Positions 53,492-63,377 are shown, counted from the first letter of the stretch. The stretch: 64,000 bases of DNA from Lampropedia puyangensis (GCF_004833285.1 NZ_STFG01000002.1:124001-188000), one strand, 5' to 3'. Made by a program: numbers and translations. Notes: generated from the letters alone by a model not told the origin.

Positions 53492-53722
53492 GAGTTGTTT
53501 TCCTAAAGCCGACGGTGATTGCTGGCTGCGCAGCAAAGAATTGGTTGCATTACTGTGTTTATCTGTGTCGTCGTGTGTTGGCTAACAGAGGATGGATACA
53601 GGCCCTTCCAAGACAAGAGATGGCAACTACGTTCGACTAGGTAAATAACGAGAGATTGTCTTCGCTCTGCATTTGCAATACCAATGCTGCAATGATAATA
53701 AAGCAGTAAATGGCATAAAGAA
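53492..53722. other. Gap upstream of the cbiX-like gene
   Basis: About 230 bases with the promoter of the minus-strand chelatase gene expected on the left. No gene seen. Confidence 0.5.
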
Positions 53723-53752
53723 AAAGGCCTAACGCGTGAACGTTAGGCCTTT
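53723..53752 (-). terminator. Terminator of the tRNA-Lys transcript
   Basis: AAAGGCCTAACG and CGTTAGGCCTTT form a perfect 12-base-pair stem with a six-base loop; on the minus strand TTC-rich sequence follows. It lies eight bases after the tRNA end. Confidence 0.85.
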
Positions 53753-53760
53753 GAATTCTT

Positions 53761-53836
53761 TGGTGGGTCGTACAAGATTCGAACTTGTGACAAACGGATT
53801 AAAAGTCCGCTGCTCTACCAACTGAGCTAACGACCC
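53761..53836 (-). tRNA. tRNA-Lys (anticodon TTT)
   Basis: 76 bases with encoded CCA. Acceptor stem GGGTCGT/ACGACCC, D arm AGCTCAGTTGGTAGAGC, anticodon loop CTTTTAA and T arm GTTCGAATC are all intact. Confidence 0.97.
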
Positions 53837-53915
53837 GCCTTCGTGATGCAGTTTGTTTGCTGCTTCATGCGAAAAACAAGATTGTAGCAGGCTTTTTTAG
53901 CTTGAATGGAAAAGT

Positions 53916-54677
53916 TTAAAAATTTCCTAAATTATTTAAAACCCATCCTGCAGCCACCATTCCAAACGTAGCGGTGACCGTAACAGTTGATCCATATCCT
54001 GCGCAGTTAAGGGTATTGTCCTCTTGGGTTGCGCAACTGCTGTTGGCTTGTTTGACAGATTCGCGACTGAATACGCAGGGCACCTGCATTTTTTTACCGT
54101 TGGATGGGAAATGGTAATGGCGTCGCAAGCGATAGCGCAGCTGTGCCAGTAGAGGGTCGTGTGTAAGCAGGCCTAAGTCTTGAACTTCAACTTGTTGTGC
54201 TTGGGTTTTCCCTCCAGCTGCGCCGACGGAGATAAAGATACGTTTGCTTTGTAGCATGGCCTGTGCAATAGCTGCTTTGGCTCTGACTTGATCGCACGCG
54301 TCAATAGTTGCATCAATGGCATTGGTTGCCAGTAGTGCTTGTACGTTGTTTTCGTCAACAAAGTCCTCCACAACATGAACCGTGCAGGAAGGGTTGATTT
54401 GAGCGATTCGGGCTTTCATGGCCTCCACCTTAGGCTGGCCGATGGTGTCTGTTAGGGCATGAATCTGGCGGTTGATGTTCGATTCGGCAACGTTGTCCAG
54501 ATCAATCAGTGTGAGTTTTCCTACGCCACTGCGCGCTAGTGCTTCGGCCGCCCATGAGCCGACTCCTCCAATGCCCACTACAGCGACATGTGCTTGCGCA
54601 ATGCGCATGGCCCCAGTGTTGCCGTATAGGCGCTGCAAACCGCCAAATCGGCGTTGGGGATCAAACAATTCACTCAT
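53916..54677 (-). CDS. tcdA: tRNA threonylcarbamoyladenosine dehydratase (TcdA/CsdL)
   Basis: 253-residue E1-like (ThiF fold) enzyme that cyclises t6A37 in tRNA. ATP-binding motif VAVVGIGGVGSWAAEALARS, DLDNVAESNINRQIHA, the catalytic-region Cys pair ATIDACDQVRAKAA, and VPCVFSRESVKQA. The C-terminal TVTVTATFGMVAAGWVLNNL is typical of TcdA. Oriented with cpoB-pal-tolB but preceded by their terminator, so independently transcribed. Confidence 0.93.
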   Translation of the reverse strand: MSELFDPQRRFGGLQRLYGNTGAMRIAQAHVAVVGIGGVGSWAAEALARSGVGKLTLIDLDNVAESNINRQIHALTDTIGQPKVEAMKARIAQINPSCTVHVVEDFVDENNVQALLATNAIDATIDACDQVRAKAAIAQAMLQSKRIFISVGAAGGKTQAQQVEVQDLGLLTHDPLLAQLRYRLRRHYHFPSNGKKMQVPCVFSRESVKQANSSCATQEDNTLNCAGYGSTVTVTATFGMVAAGWVLNNLGNF

Positions 54678-54723
54678 TACAGTATGCCCAGTTGATTAAG
54701 GCGATTGGAATAGGTAAAAAAAA

Positions 54724-54745
54724 CAGCACGGCCCATGCCGTGCTG
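54724..54745 (-). terminator. Terminator of tolB-pal-cpoB
   Basis: CAGCACGGC-CCAT-GCCGTGCTG on the plus strand with eight A before it, giving a stem plus eight T on the minus strand. About 118 bases after the cpoB stop. Confidence 0.9.
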
Positions 54746-54862
54746 ATGATAGGGATGTCGAGAGGTGCAGGTAGTATGGCCCTGGCCATAAGGGCATTTG
54801 CTGCAAGGGCTAATCGGTTTTGGCCTGAAAGCATCCCCTGGCAATGGGCGCTACTTTGACTA

Positions 54863-55612
54863 TTAGCGCAGGCGTGCCAAACGCTCGCGTGCGTCGGTGG
54901 CTGCGGAAGAGTCTGGGTAGACTGAGATGAGGTTTTGCAGTGTTTGTCGTGCGCCAGTCACGTTTTTCAGCTCAATTTGGGAGTTGGCCACACCCAATGC
55001 AGCATCTGGCGCGCGTTCGTGCTGAGGCGCTTGCTTTAGCAGTGCGTTGAATGTGTTGATAGCCTGCTGATATTCCCTTGTGGCATAGAGGGAGTTGCCC
55101 AGCCAAAATTGCGCGGAGGGGATGTAGCCACTGTTGGGGTGCTGATCAATAAACGTTTTGAATGCATTGCGCGCTGCTTCGTATTGACCATTGCGCAATT
55201 GTTCAAGCGCGGCGTCAAAGGCCTGCTGCTCTGCGGGCTGTGCTTGGAAATTCGAGCCGTCAACTTGAACTGGCTGTGGTTCAAACGATTTCAGGCGAGT
55301 TTCTGTGCGTTGCAGGTTTTGGGTGAGTTCTTCATTCTGCCCGCGCAGCGTTGCCACTTCGTTGCGAAGGGCGCTGATCTGCCCTTGCAGCTCCAGAAGG
55401 CTGGAGCGCATTTGCTGAATCTCTGAAGCTGTATTTTGATCTACCAGCTGCAATTGATCGACTCGGCTGCGCAGCTCCAGAATGGCGCGTCGGGCATCGC
55501 CATCTTCAAACAGAGCATGGGCCGCGCTGGGCAGCATCATGGTACTGACCATGGCCAGAGCAGCAAAGCGCTGGATGGTGGCGGAGACAGGAGGCAGCAC
55601 GAGTCGTTTCAT
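54863..55612 (-). CDS. cpoB: Tol-Pal system protein CpoB (YbgF)
   Basis: 249 residues. Signal peptide ending at AAHA near residue 33, a coiled coil (about 40-110: LELRSRVDQLQLVDQNTASE to TRLKSFE) and C-terminal TPR repeats (QFWLGNSLYATREYQQAINT, DAALGVANSQIELKNVTGAR). CpoB coordinates Tol with PBP1B during septation. It follows pal by six bases. Confidence 0.95.
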   Translation of the reverse strand: MKRLVLPPVSATIQRFAALAMVSTMMLPSAAHALFEDGDARRAILELRSRVDQLQLVDQNTASEIQQMRSSLLELQGQISALRNEVATLRGQNEELTQNLQRTETRLKSFEPQPVQVDGSNFQAQPAEQQAFDAALEQLRNGQYEAARNAFKTFIDQHPNSGYIPSAQFWLGNSLYATREYQQAINTFNALLKQAPQHERAPDAALGVANSQIELKNVTGARQTLQNLISVYPDSSAATDARERLARLR

Positions 55613-55618
55613 AGGAGA

Positions 55619-56152
55619 TTACTTGTTATAGCGGATTTCTACGCGGCGGTTTTGGGAGAAAGCTTCTTCGCTGAAACCAGTGGCTTTAGGCTTTTCTTTG
55701 CCGTAGCTGATGGCTTCGAGCTGAGAAGCTGGCACGCCCAGCAAATCCAGAGTTTGGCGGACAGCTTCAGCACGGCGTTGGCCCAGTGCTAAGTTGTATT
55801 CACGGCCGCCGCGCTCGTCGGTATGGCCTTCCAGTGTAACGGTGATGTTGCGGTTGGCGCGCATGAAGTCTGCGTGCTTTTGCAATGTGGCTTGGTACTC
55901 TGGCTTGACGCTGTAGCTATCGAAGTCAAAGTAGATGGTGTGTGCCACGTTCACTGGGCCTTCGCCTTCGATAGGCGAGATGGACAGGTCGACGCCGGAG
56001 ATGCTGCTCTGGCCTTGGCCGCTGGCATCATAGGCTGCGGTACCTGTGCCTGAATTGGCTTGGTCATCCAGCTTGGTTTTTGAGCTGCAGCCAGCCAGCG
56101 CAACGGCTGCGGCAAGCACAGAATAGGAAAGAGATTGTTTGAGACTCAACAT
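55619..56152 (-). CDS. pal: Peptidoglycan-associated lipoprotein Pal
   Basis: 177 residues from the ATG at 56152. Lipobox LAGC after a short signal peptide; OmpA-like domain with IYFDFDSYSVKPEYQATLQK, the peptidoglycan-binding VTLEGHTDERGGREYNLALG, and RRVEIRYNK at the end. It anchors the outer membrane to peptidoglycan. The Cys should be acylated by Lnt (11562-13241). Confidence 0.97.
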   Translation of the reverse strand: MLSLKQSLSYSVLAAAVALAGCSSKTKLDDQANSGTGTAAYDASGQGQSSISGVDLSISPIEGEGPVNVAHTIYFDFDSYSVKPEYQATLQKHADFMRANRNITVTLEGHTDERGGREYNLALGQRRAEAVRQTLDLLGVPASQLEAISYGKEKPKATGFSEEAFSQNRRVEIRYNK

Positions 56153-56254
56153 GTTTAACTCCAAATGTGCGTTGGTTGCGCACGGACTTTTTTCTGACAA
56201 CGTTACTAACACAATATCAACTACCAACCGCCAGCGGCATGGCTTTGTGCTGAC

Positions 56255-57574
56255 TTATCGCAGCAACGGGCCCCATGCCGGCTCACGGATTTCGCCCCCT
56301 TGGGCTGCCAAGCGCACTTTGACGCGACCATCGACAGTAGTGGTCATGAGCGCACTTGTCCCCCCTAAACGTGTTGCATACAGTAACTGTTGACTGTTGG
56401 GAGCGAAACTTGGACTTTCATCAGCGGAGGTGTCGGTCAGCGGCGTGACGTTGCCACTGGCCAGCTCCATGACATGCAGGCGATAGCCGCCGGTGCGTGA
56501 GATGTAGGCCAAGTAGGCCCCATCTGGGCTGATGGAGGGAGAGATGTTGTAGTTCCCTGCAAAAGTTACGCGTTGTGCGGCTCCACCATTGGCGCCAACA
56601 CGGTAAATCTGCGGTGAACCACCTCGGTCACTCACAAAATAGATAAATTGCCCATCGGAGGAGTAGTCGGGCTCCGTGTCGATTCCTGAGCTTTGCATGA
56701 TGCGGGTGGCTTCACCGCCACCGGCACCAATGGTGTAGAGCTGTGAGCCACCATCGCGGGTTAGGGTGACAGCCAAACGTCTGCCGTCAGGCGACCATGT
56801 GGGCGCGCTATTGGAGCCCCGGAAATTGGCCAGCAAACGTCGTTGTCCGCTGGCTACATCGTGCACGTAGACCACTGGCTTGCGAGATTCAAAGGACACG
56901 TAGGCCAGTTGTTTGCCATCAGGTGACCAGGCGGGCGAGATGATCGGTTCTGAGCTGGTCAGTGCGGCTTGGGCGTTTTCGCCATCAGAATCAGCGACCC
57001 AGAGTGAGTAGCGTGCCGCTTTGGCGACGTAGGCAATGCGGGTTGAGAAAATGCCAGGCTGCCCCATCACTTTTTCATAAATGAAGTCGGCAATGCGGTG
57101 GGCGGCCAAACGCAGGTCCGCGGCCGGCACCAAATAGCTTTGGCCACCAAAATCTTCACCACGTGCGACGTCCCACAAGCGAAAACGAATGTCAAAACGG
57201 CCGTCTCCTTGGCGTGTGACGCTGCCTGCACTAAGCCAACTCGCGGTACGTTGACGCCAAGCATTCATGTCTGGGCGGGCCAATTCATCCAGCGCAACAC
57301 CGGAGGTGTCGATATTGCGAAAAAACCCACTGCGCTCTAGGTCGGCACGCACAATGGCGGAGATTTTTTGTGGTGATTGGTCTTCCCCGCGGAAAGTGGC
57401 AATTGCAATGGGGTACTGGAAGTCGCGCCCACCGATATCAATACGGGGGCTTTGCGCAAAAAGCTGTGGTGCAGCGCCTGCGGCCAAAAGCGCGGTGACT
57501 GCGCTGCGGCGAGTTGTCATGGCTGTGATGCCGCCCATATTGAGTTGATTCCACAGATAGCCGTGTTTTTTCAT
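56255..57574 (-). CDS. tolB: Tol-Pal system beta-propeller protein TolB
   Basis: Up to 439 residues. N-terminal TolB domain (IAIATFRGEDQSPQKISAIV) and five to six propeller blades each with the SPAWSPDGKQLAYVS-type motif. The ATG at 57574 has AAAGG directly upstream; the ATG at 57520 (MTTRRSAVTALLAAG) gives a shorter, more ordinary signal peptide of Tat-like form, so the start is uncertain. tolQ, tolR and tolA, which usually precede tolB, are not here; the next gene is divergent msbA. Confidence 0.95.
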   Translation of the reverse strand: MKKHGYLWNQLNMGGITAMTTRRSAVTALLAAGAAPQLFAQSPRIDIGGRDFQYPIAIATFRGEDQSPQKISAIVRADLERSGFFRNIDTSGVALDELARPDMNAWRQRTASWLSAGSVTRQGDGRFDIRFRLWDVARGEDFGGQSYLVPAADLRLAAHRIADFIYEKVMGQPGIFSTRIAYVAKAARYSLWVADSDGENAQAALTSSEPIISPAWSPDGKQLAYVSFESRKPVVYVHDVASGQRRLLANFRGSNSAPTWSPDGRRLAVTLTRDGGSQLYTIGAGGGEATRIMQSSGIDTEPDYSSDGQFIYFVSDRGGSPQIYRVGANGGAAQRVTFAGNYNISPSISPDGAYLAYISRTGGYRLHVMELASGNVTPLTDTSADESPSFAPNSQQLLYATRLGGTSALMTTTVDGRVKVRLAAQGGEIREPAWGPLLR

Positions 57575-57919
57575 GCCTTTTCCCACTCTTGTTGACTGCA
57601 ACATAGGCCGATGCCCATGTATGGCGGAAATGTCTAAACAGTACAACCTTTCAATGCGGTATGAACGACCACATTGATCCCGCTTTATTGAACGGATCAG
57701 ATTGTGCCCCAAAGGATGCAGAGGAAAGTAAACCCTTGCTGCACACCAAGAATATTTTTCATTTGCTGTGCATTACTGTGACTTTTTTTCTAACTGATTC
57801 CGAATGCTTTTGCTTTTTTTGATCGAAATTACAGGCAATAACATTGAAAGGTCTCACTGAAAGTGAGTGAGAGCGTTTTGAGGCATGGCAGTTCCGTGGG
57901 CACCGTAAAATCATGCCGC

Positions 57920-59737
57920 ATGACCCAAGCGACTCCACCAATCCCCTCTTCAACGTCTCAGCCTGATGAGCCCTCCAAGTCTGCAGCATCAGGTTCTTTG
58001 GTGGCGCGTTTGAAGCGGCTTATTCCCTATTTCGGTACACACCGGTGGGCTTGGCTCTTGATGTTGTTGGCCTCGATGGTGATTGGTAGCACAGAGGTGA
58101 TGATGGCCACCGCCATTCGCTACATCGTCGATGATGGTTTTACCAATCAGACCATGCCGCTGTGGATGATCCCTGCTGCGTTGATTGGTATTTTTGTCGT
58201 GCGTGGTATGGCGCAATTTGTTAATCAATATTCATTGGCGCGGATTTCCAATCATGGCATGTACTTGATTCGCACCATGTTGTTTGAGCGGTTGATGCGG
58301 GCTGATATCCGTGTTTATCAAAACAATTCGGCCAGCAAGTTGGCCAATACCGTGGTGTATGAGACCCAGAACGGCTCACTCAACTTGGTGCAAGCGGCAC
58401 TGATTCTTTCGCGAGATGGCTTCAGTCTGGTCGCATTGATTGTGTTTTTGCTCTACTTGAACTGGCAATTGACCTTGCTGGTGTTTTTGATGGTGCCGGT
58501 GATTGCTTATGTCATGCGGGTGCTTTCTAAACGGCTCTACAACGTCACCAAACTCAGCCAGAACGCTACCGATGAGCTCGCTTATGTGGTGGAAGAGAAT
58601 TCACTGGCTAACCGCATGGTGCGTTTGCACGCGGCACAAAACCAGCAGGTCGATCGTTTCAATGGGTTGAGCCGACGACTGGAAGGGTTGGCCATCCGCA
58701 GCACAATTGCCTCGGCCGCCATGACGCCAATCACTCAGGTGTTGGCAGCTGGTGCCATTTCAGTCATCGTGTGCCTGGCCATGTGGCAAAGCCGTACGCA
58801 AGATCCGCTGACGGTGGGGGCTTTTATGCAATTTGCGCTGGCGATGTTGGGCCTGGTCTCCCCCATGCGCCGCCTGACAGATGTGGCCAATCCTTTGACG
58901 CGCGGTGTGGCTGCGCTGGAGCGTGGGTTAACGTTGCTCGACTCTTTAGGTGAAGAAAAGGGGGGCAGTTTCCACCTTGCTCGGGCGCGCGGTGAGATTC
59001 AACTGCAGGACGTCACCGTGCAGTTTGAAGGCCAGGCCGTGCCTGCGTTGAGCGGCCTTAGTCTCAAGATACAAGCTGGACAGACGGTGGCTTTGGTGGG
59101 GCCTTCGGGTGCCGGTAAGACGACATTGGTGAATCTGCTGCCGCGTTTTCTCGAATCCAGTTCCGGGCAAGTTCTTTTGGACGGACAGGCTATCGAACAA
59201 TGGGATATCCAAAGCTTGCGCAACCAGTTTGCAATGGTCAGTCAGGATGTCGTCATGCTCAATGTCAGTTTGGCAGAGAACGTGGCGTTAGGCACTTCGC
59301 CCGATGCTGCGCGTGTTCAGTCCTGCTTGGAGGCCGCTAACCTTGGCGATTTGGTGGCCAGTTTGCCCAATGGCATCCATACCGTCGTAGGGCATAACGC
59401 CTCTCAGCTCTCTGGTGGACAGCGCCAGCGTTTGGCGATTGCAAGGGCTTTGTATAAAGATGCGCCGATTCTGATCCTTGATGAGGCGACCTCTGCGTTG
59501 GACACCCAATCCGAGCGGTTGGTGCAAGAGGCATTGCAGCGTTTGATGCATGGCCGCACGACTTTGGTGATTGCACACCGTTTGAGCACCATCGAACATG
59601 CTGACAGCGTGTTGGTGATGGAGCGGGGCCATATCGTGGAGCAGGGAACACATGCCAGTTTGCTGGCTGCAGATGGTTTGTATGCCCGTTTGCACCATGC
59701 CGCGCCAGAGTCAGCTCCCAAACCCGCTGAAGAGTGA
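57920..59737 (+). CDS. msbA: MsbA-like lipid flippase ABC transporter
   Basis: 605 residues from the ATG at 57920. Six helices in the N-terminal half; cytoplasmic ATPase with Walker A GPSGAGKTT, Q-loop, signature LSGGQRQRLAIARAL, Walker B ILILDEATSALD and switch His IAHRLSTIEHAD. The fusion of membrane and ATPase domains, length and sequence fit the MsbA/lipid A exporter group, though other exporters of the same class cannot be fully excluded. Confidence 0.88.
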   Translation: MTQATPPIPSSTSQPDEPSKSAASGSLVARLKRLIPYFGTHRWAWLLMLLASMVIGSTEVMMATAIRYIVDDGFTNQTMPLWMIPAALIGIFVVRGMAQFVNQYSLARISNHGMYLIRTMLFERLMRADIRVYQNNSASKLANTVVYETQNGSLNLVQAALILSRDGFSLVALIVFLLYLNWQLTLLVFLMVPVIAYVMRVLSKRLYNVTKLSQNATDELAYVVEENSLANRMVRLHAAQNQQVDRFNGLSRRLEGLAIRSTIASAAMTPITQVLAAGAISVIVCLAMWQSRTQDPLTVGAFMQFALAMLGLVSPMRRLTDVANPLTRGVAALERGLTLLDSLGEEKGGSFHLARARGEIQLQDVTVQFEGQAVPALSGLSLKIQAGQTVALVGPSGAGKTTLVNLLPRFLESSSGQVLLDGQAIEQWDIQSLRNQFAMVSQDVVMLNVSLAENVALGTSPDAARVQSCLEAANLGDLVASLPNGIHTVVGHNASQLSGGQRQRLAIARALYKDAPILILDEATSALDTQSERLVQEALQRLMHGRTTLVIAHRLSTIEHADSVLVMERGHIVEQGTHASLLAADGLYARLHHAAPESAPKPAEE

Positions 59738-59894
59738 GGTTGGGGCTGCAAAGCAAGGGTATTTGTTGCACTGGTTATGCGATTTCTCTGGCCCTGCAGG
59801 CATAGAGCAGAACATGTTGCTCAATTGCTGCGTGCTTCGGAAATGAAGCGCGATAATACCGGCGCTCATTTTTGCTCTTTGATGGATACGCCCT

Positions 59895-61340
59895 ATGACA
59901 ATCACCGCAGACCAACTTGTACTTCAACTCCAGGCCTTGATTGGTGCAGACCATGCCCGTGCACAGGGGGATTTGTCCGCATGGGAAGAAGACTGGCGCC
60001 AATTGGCCAAAGGCAAAGCGCTGGCTGTGGTAAGTCCTGCCAATACGGCTGAGGTCGCGGCAGTGGTGCAGGCCTGCGTGGCAGCTAAAGAGTCTGGCCT
60101 GAATGTTTCTATTGTTCCTCAAGGGGGCAACACAGGGTTGGTTTTGGGGGGGACGCCAGATGATTCGGGCCTGCAAGTGGTGCTTAGCCTCAAGCGCATG
60201 CAAGCGGTACGTGCGTTGGATAAGCAAAATCTCTCTATCACGGTGGATGCAGGATGTATTTTGCAAAACCTGCAAACCATTGCAGCGGCCGAGGGATTGC
60301 TGTTTCCTCTGAGTCTGGCGGCAGAGGGCAGTTGCGTGATAGGCGGCAATTTGGCAACCAACGCTGGCGGCACGCAGGTGGTGCGTTATGGCAATACGCG
60401 TGACTTGTGCTTGGGCCTGGAGGTGGTGACCGCCAAGGGCGAGATATGGAATGGCCTGTCTGGCTTGCGCAAGAACAACACTGGATACGACCTACGCCAT
60501 TTGATGATTGGCAGCGAGGGGACGCTTGGCATCATCACCGCAGCGACCATGAAGTTGTATCCGCAGCCCGCGGCAACGACGTGTGCGTGGTTGGCGGTGG
60601 ATACGCTTGATCATGCTGTGGAGTTGCTCAGTTTGGCGCAAAAGCACTTGGCATCGGGGTTGACGGGTTTTGAGACGATGGAGCAAGACGCACTCAAATT
60701 GGTAGAGAAACACATGCCACATATGCGCATGCCGATTGATGTGACTGTTGGTAATGCCTTTGTGTTGCTCGAGTACTCTGACGATGAGAGCGAAGACCGT
60801 GCCCGTGTGCGTTTGGAGATCTTGCTGGAGGCGGCTTTCGAGGCAGGCTTGTTGACCGATGGTGCTGTGGCGCAAAACCTCGATCAAGCGCAAAAAATGT
60901 GGGATATTCGTGAGCACATCACGTTGGCGCAGGCTGCTGAGGGTTTGCACCTCAAGCACGATATTTCAGTGCCATCGTCGAGCATTCCGGCTTTTGTGCG
61001 TCAGGCCAAGGAAGCACTGGCCAAGGCCTTACCTGGCGCGCGGGTGATCAATTTTGGTCATCTGGGTGATGGCAACCTGCATTTCAACGTGCAAGCTCCA
61101 GAAGGAGAGAATCCACGGGCATTTGTTGACACCTGCCAGCAAACTGCAGAGCACGCCATTTACGATGTGGTCGCCTCTTTTGGTGGCTCATTCTCTGCTG
61201 AGCACGGTGTTGGGCGTCTCAAACGCCACGATTTAGCGCACTATAAAGAGCCGGTTGCCCTGGGCATGATGCGCGCCATCAAGGCCGCATTGGATCCTCT
61301 GAACTTGCTGAATCCACACGCCTTGCTGCCTGATGCGTGA
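59895..61340 (+). CDS. FAD-linked oxidoreductase, D-2-hydroxyacid dehydrogenase/GlcD type
   Basis: 481 residues. FAD-binding PCMH domain (VPQGGNTGLVLGGTPD, EGSCVIGGNLATNAGGTQVV, HLMIGSEGTLGIITAATMKL) and C-terminal FAD-oxidase domain (NFGHLGDGNLHFNVQ, SFGGSFSAEHGVGRLKR). The single-gene form points to D-2-hydroxyglutarate or D-lactate dehydrogenase rather than the multi-subunit glycolate oxidase. Substrate unproven. A terminator-like hairpin follows. Confidence 0.9.
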   Translation: MTITADQLVLQLQALIGADHARAQGDLSAWEEDWRQLAKGKALAVVSPANTAEVAAVVQACVAAKESGLNVSIVPQGGNTGLVLGGTPDDSGLQVVLSLKRMQAVRALDKQNLSITVDAGCILQNLQTIAAAEGLLFPLSLAAEGSCVIGGNLATNAGGTQVVRYGNTRDLCLGLEVVTAKGEIWNGLSGLRKNNTGYDLRHLMIGSEGTLGIITAATMKLYPQPAATTCAWLAVDTLDHAVELLSLAQKHLASGLTGFETMEQDALKLVEKHMPHMRMPIDVTVGNAFVLLEYSDDESEDRARVRLEILLEAAFEAGLLTDGAVAQNLDQAQKMWDIREHITLAQAAEGLHLKHDISVPSSSIPAFVRQAKEALAKALPGARVINFGHLGDGNLHFNVQAPEGENPRAFVDTCQQTAEHAIYDVVASFGGSFSAEHGVGRLKRHDLAHYKEPVALGMMRAIKAALDPLNLLNPHALLPDA

Positions 61341-61393
61341 GCCTTTGCCTCGCGCTGCGTTCCTACCCAGAAAACCCTTCTTCGTTTGAAGTC

Positions 61394-61425
61394 GCCCCAT
61401 TGCGCCAAGTTGGTGCAATGGGGGC
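61394..61425 (+). terminator. Terminator-like hairpin after the FAD oxidase gene
   Basis: GCCCCATTGC and GCAATGGGGGC pair around an 11-base loop, followed by a pyrimidine-rich stretch ending in CCCTTTTTT. About 54 bases after the stop. Confidence 0.6.
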
Positions 61426-61610
61426 TTGTCTTGCCCTTTTTTGGGGTGTTTTTTTGCCTGCATCATTTCTCGCAGGTATAAAAACTTGGCGCGCTTTTTG
61501 TATACAGATTGGCTCTGGCCTGAGTGCATTGTCTGCATCAGGTGCATGTTTGCAGTGCATATATTGGTTGCACGTTCGAGCATGGTGGTTTAACGAATCG
61601 AGGAGCGCAG

Positions 61611-62771
61611 GTGAAAGTCATCATCATTGGAGCGGGTATGGGCGGTTTGAGTGCGGGGCTTGCACTCAAACGGTTGGGGCATGAGGTAACCGTCTATGAA
61701 AAGGTGACGGAGATCAAACCCGTTGGGGCGGCTATTTCGCTTTGGTCCAATGGCGTCAAGTGTTTGAATTATTTGGGTTTGCATGCGCAAGTGGCAGCCC
61801 TGGGTGGGCAAATGGATTCGATGGCCTATGTCGATGGCCTCAGCGGTAAAACGATGACCGAATTCAGCTTGCAGCCGTTGGTGGAATCGGTCGGTCAACG
61901 GCCGTATCCCGTCTCGCGTGCAGCTTTGCAGCAGATGCTGCTAGAGCAATTTGGTGCTGGTGCTGTTCACTTGGGGATGGCCCTGACTGATGTGACCGAT
62001 GACGGGCACCAGGTGACCGCGCATTTTGCCGATGGCCACAGCGACACCGCAGATGTATTGATTGGAGCCGATGGAACCCACTCTACAGTGCGCGGCTATA
62101 TCTTGGGGCAGCAGCCCGAGCGGCGTTATGCAGGCTATGTCAATTGGAATGGTTTGGTAGACATTGCCCAAGACATTGCCCCAGCGCAGCAGTGGACCAC
62201 TTTTGTAGGGCAGGGCAAGCGCGTGTCTGTCATGCCAATCGCTGGTGGGCGTTTTTATTTCTTTTTTGATGTGCCTTTGCCTAAGGGGCTCGCCAATGTG
62301 CGCAGCGAATACCAACGGTTGCTGCGCTCCTATTTTGAAGGGTGGGCCACGCCTGTACAGACCTTGATTGACCGGATTGATCCAGAAACGACGAACCGTG
62401 TGGAGATCCATGACATTGAGCCGTTCATGACCTGGACCAAGGGACGTGTGGCTTTATTGGGTGATGCAGGGCACAGCACGACACCTGACATTGGTCAAGG
62501 CGGCTGCCAAGCCATGGAAGATGCCATTGTGCTGGCCACTGCGTTGCAAACCAATACTTTGGGGGTGGAGGATGCGTTGGTGCGTTACCAGAACCGGCGC
62601 AACCAACGCACGGCTGATTTGGTGTTGCGGGCACGCAAGCGCTGCGATGTCACCCATGCCAAGGACGCGGCCGTGACTCAGGCTTGGTACGACGGGTTGT
62701 GGACCGAGGATGGCAGCAACATCATCCGCGGGATTGTGGCCAATATTGAAGGCAATCCTTTGGATGCTTGA
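61611..62771 (+). CDS. hpxO: FAD-dependent urate hydroxylase
   Basis: 386 residues from the GTG at 61611, with AGGAG six bases upstream. Flavin monooxygenase: [20 protein letters not shown] (FAD), [14 protein letters not shown], and [18 protein letters not shown]. Length and sequence fit HpxO of Klebsiella, which oxidises urate to 5-hydroxyisourate with NADH. The next genes, hydroxyisourate hydrolase and PuuE, continue the same pathway, which makes the assignment firm. Confidence 0.92.
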   Translation: MKVIIIGAGMGGLSAGLALKRLGHEVTVYEKVTEIKPVGAAISLWSNGVKCLNYLGLHAQVAALGGQMDSMAYVDGLSGKTMTEFSLQPLVESVGQRPYPVSRAALQQMLLEQFGAGAVHLGMALTDVTDDGHQVTAHFADGHSDTADVLIGADGTHSTVRGYILGQQPERRYAGYVNWNGLVDIAQDIAPAQQWTTFVGQGKRVSVMPIAGGRFYFFFDVPLPKGLANVRSEYQRLLRSYFEGWATPVQTLIDRIDPETTNRVEIHDIEPFMTWTKGRVALLGDAGHSTTPDIGQGGCQAMEDAIVLATALQTNTLGVEDALVRYQNRRNQRTADLVLRARKRCDVTHAKDAAVTQAWYDGLWTEDGSNIIRGIVANIEGNPLDA

Positions 62772-62817
62772 TGGTGCGCTATACGCATGGATGCTGCCAT
62801 CTGATTAAAAGACGATT

Positions 62818-63168
62818 TCAGGAGCCACGGTACGTGGAATACGCCCAAGGGCTGACCAGCAATGGCACATGGTAATGCTGTGTGGGGTCAGCCACGCCAA
62901 AGTCTAGGAGCACCACATTGAGAAATGGTGGGTCGTTTTGTGGTGTACTTTGCGCCTTGAAGTAAGCCGCCACTTCAAACGCCAGTCGGTACGTACCCGC
63001 CTGTAATGCGCCATCGCTAAACAGTGGCGTGTTGGTTCGCCCATCGTTATTGAGTACATGCTTGCTCAGGCAAGTGGCTTCTTGGCCATGGATGGCATAC
63101 AGCGAGACGGTCATGCCTGCTGCAGGTTTGCCGTTTGCGGTGTCAAGTACGTGTGTGCTCAGCCCCAT
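62818..63168 (-). CDS. uraH: 5-Hydroxyisourate hydrolase (transthyretin-like)
   Basis: 116 residues from the ATG at 63168 (MGLSTHVLDTANGKPAAGM), GGAG upstream. The active-site residues are His in LSTHVLD, Arg in GRTNTPLF and the C-terminal signature YRGS. It hydrolyses 5-hydroxyisourate, the product of HpxO. It is convergent with hpxO and divergent from puuE. The upstream region contains TGTCTACA and TGTATACA dyads shared with puuE. Confidence 0.96.
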   Translation of the reverse strand: MGLSTHVLDTANGKPAAGMTVSLYAIHGQEATCLSKHVLNNDGRTNTPLFSDGALQAGTYRLAFEVAAYFKAQSTPQNDPPFLNVVLLDFGVADPTQHYHVPLLVSPWAYSTYRGS

Positions 63169-63292
63169 TGAGGTCTTCTCCAATCTTCAATCAAGTGGTC
63201 GTATTGATGGTCACGGTGGAGCAGTAATCGTGCCACAAGGCAGCCATTTCGCGTGGTTTGACGGTTAGGCACGGCAATTGCATGTCTACAAA

Positions 63293-63313
63293 ATATAGTT
63301 TGAATGTATACAA
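63293..63313. promoter_or_regulatory. GntR-type operator pair between uraH and puuE
   Basis: TGTCTACA (63293-63300) and TGTATACAA (63305-63313), 12 bases centre to centre, with the same TGTNNACA core as the sites at 38791-38821 and 38965. Confidence 0.5.
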
Positions 63314-63377
63314 TTTTGCGTCCATCATCATGATGAATGCCGAATAAGTGCCGTGCAGTTGAAGGAAGGATTGTTCT

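Noticed and set aside
61337-61684. 115-codon frame between the FAD oxidase and hpxO
   Set aside because: It overlaps the terminator-like hairpin and runs into hpxO in another frame; no ribosome site.
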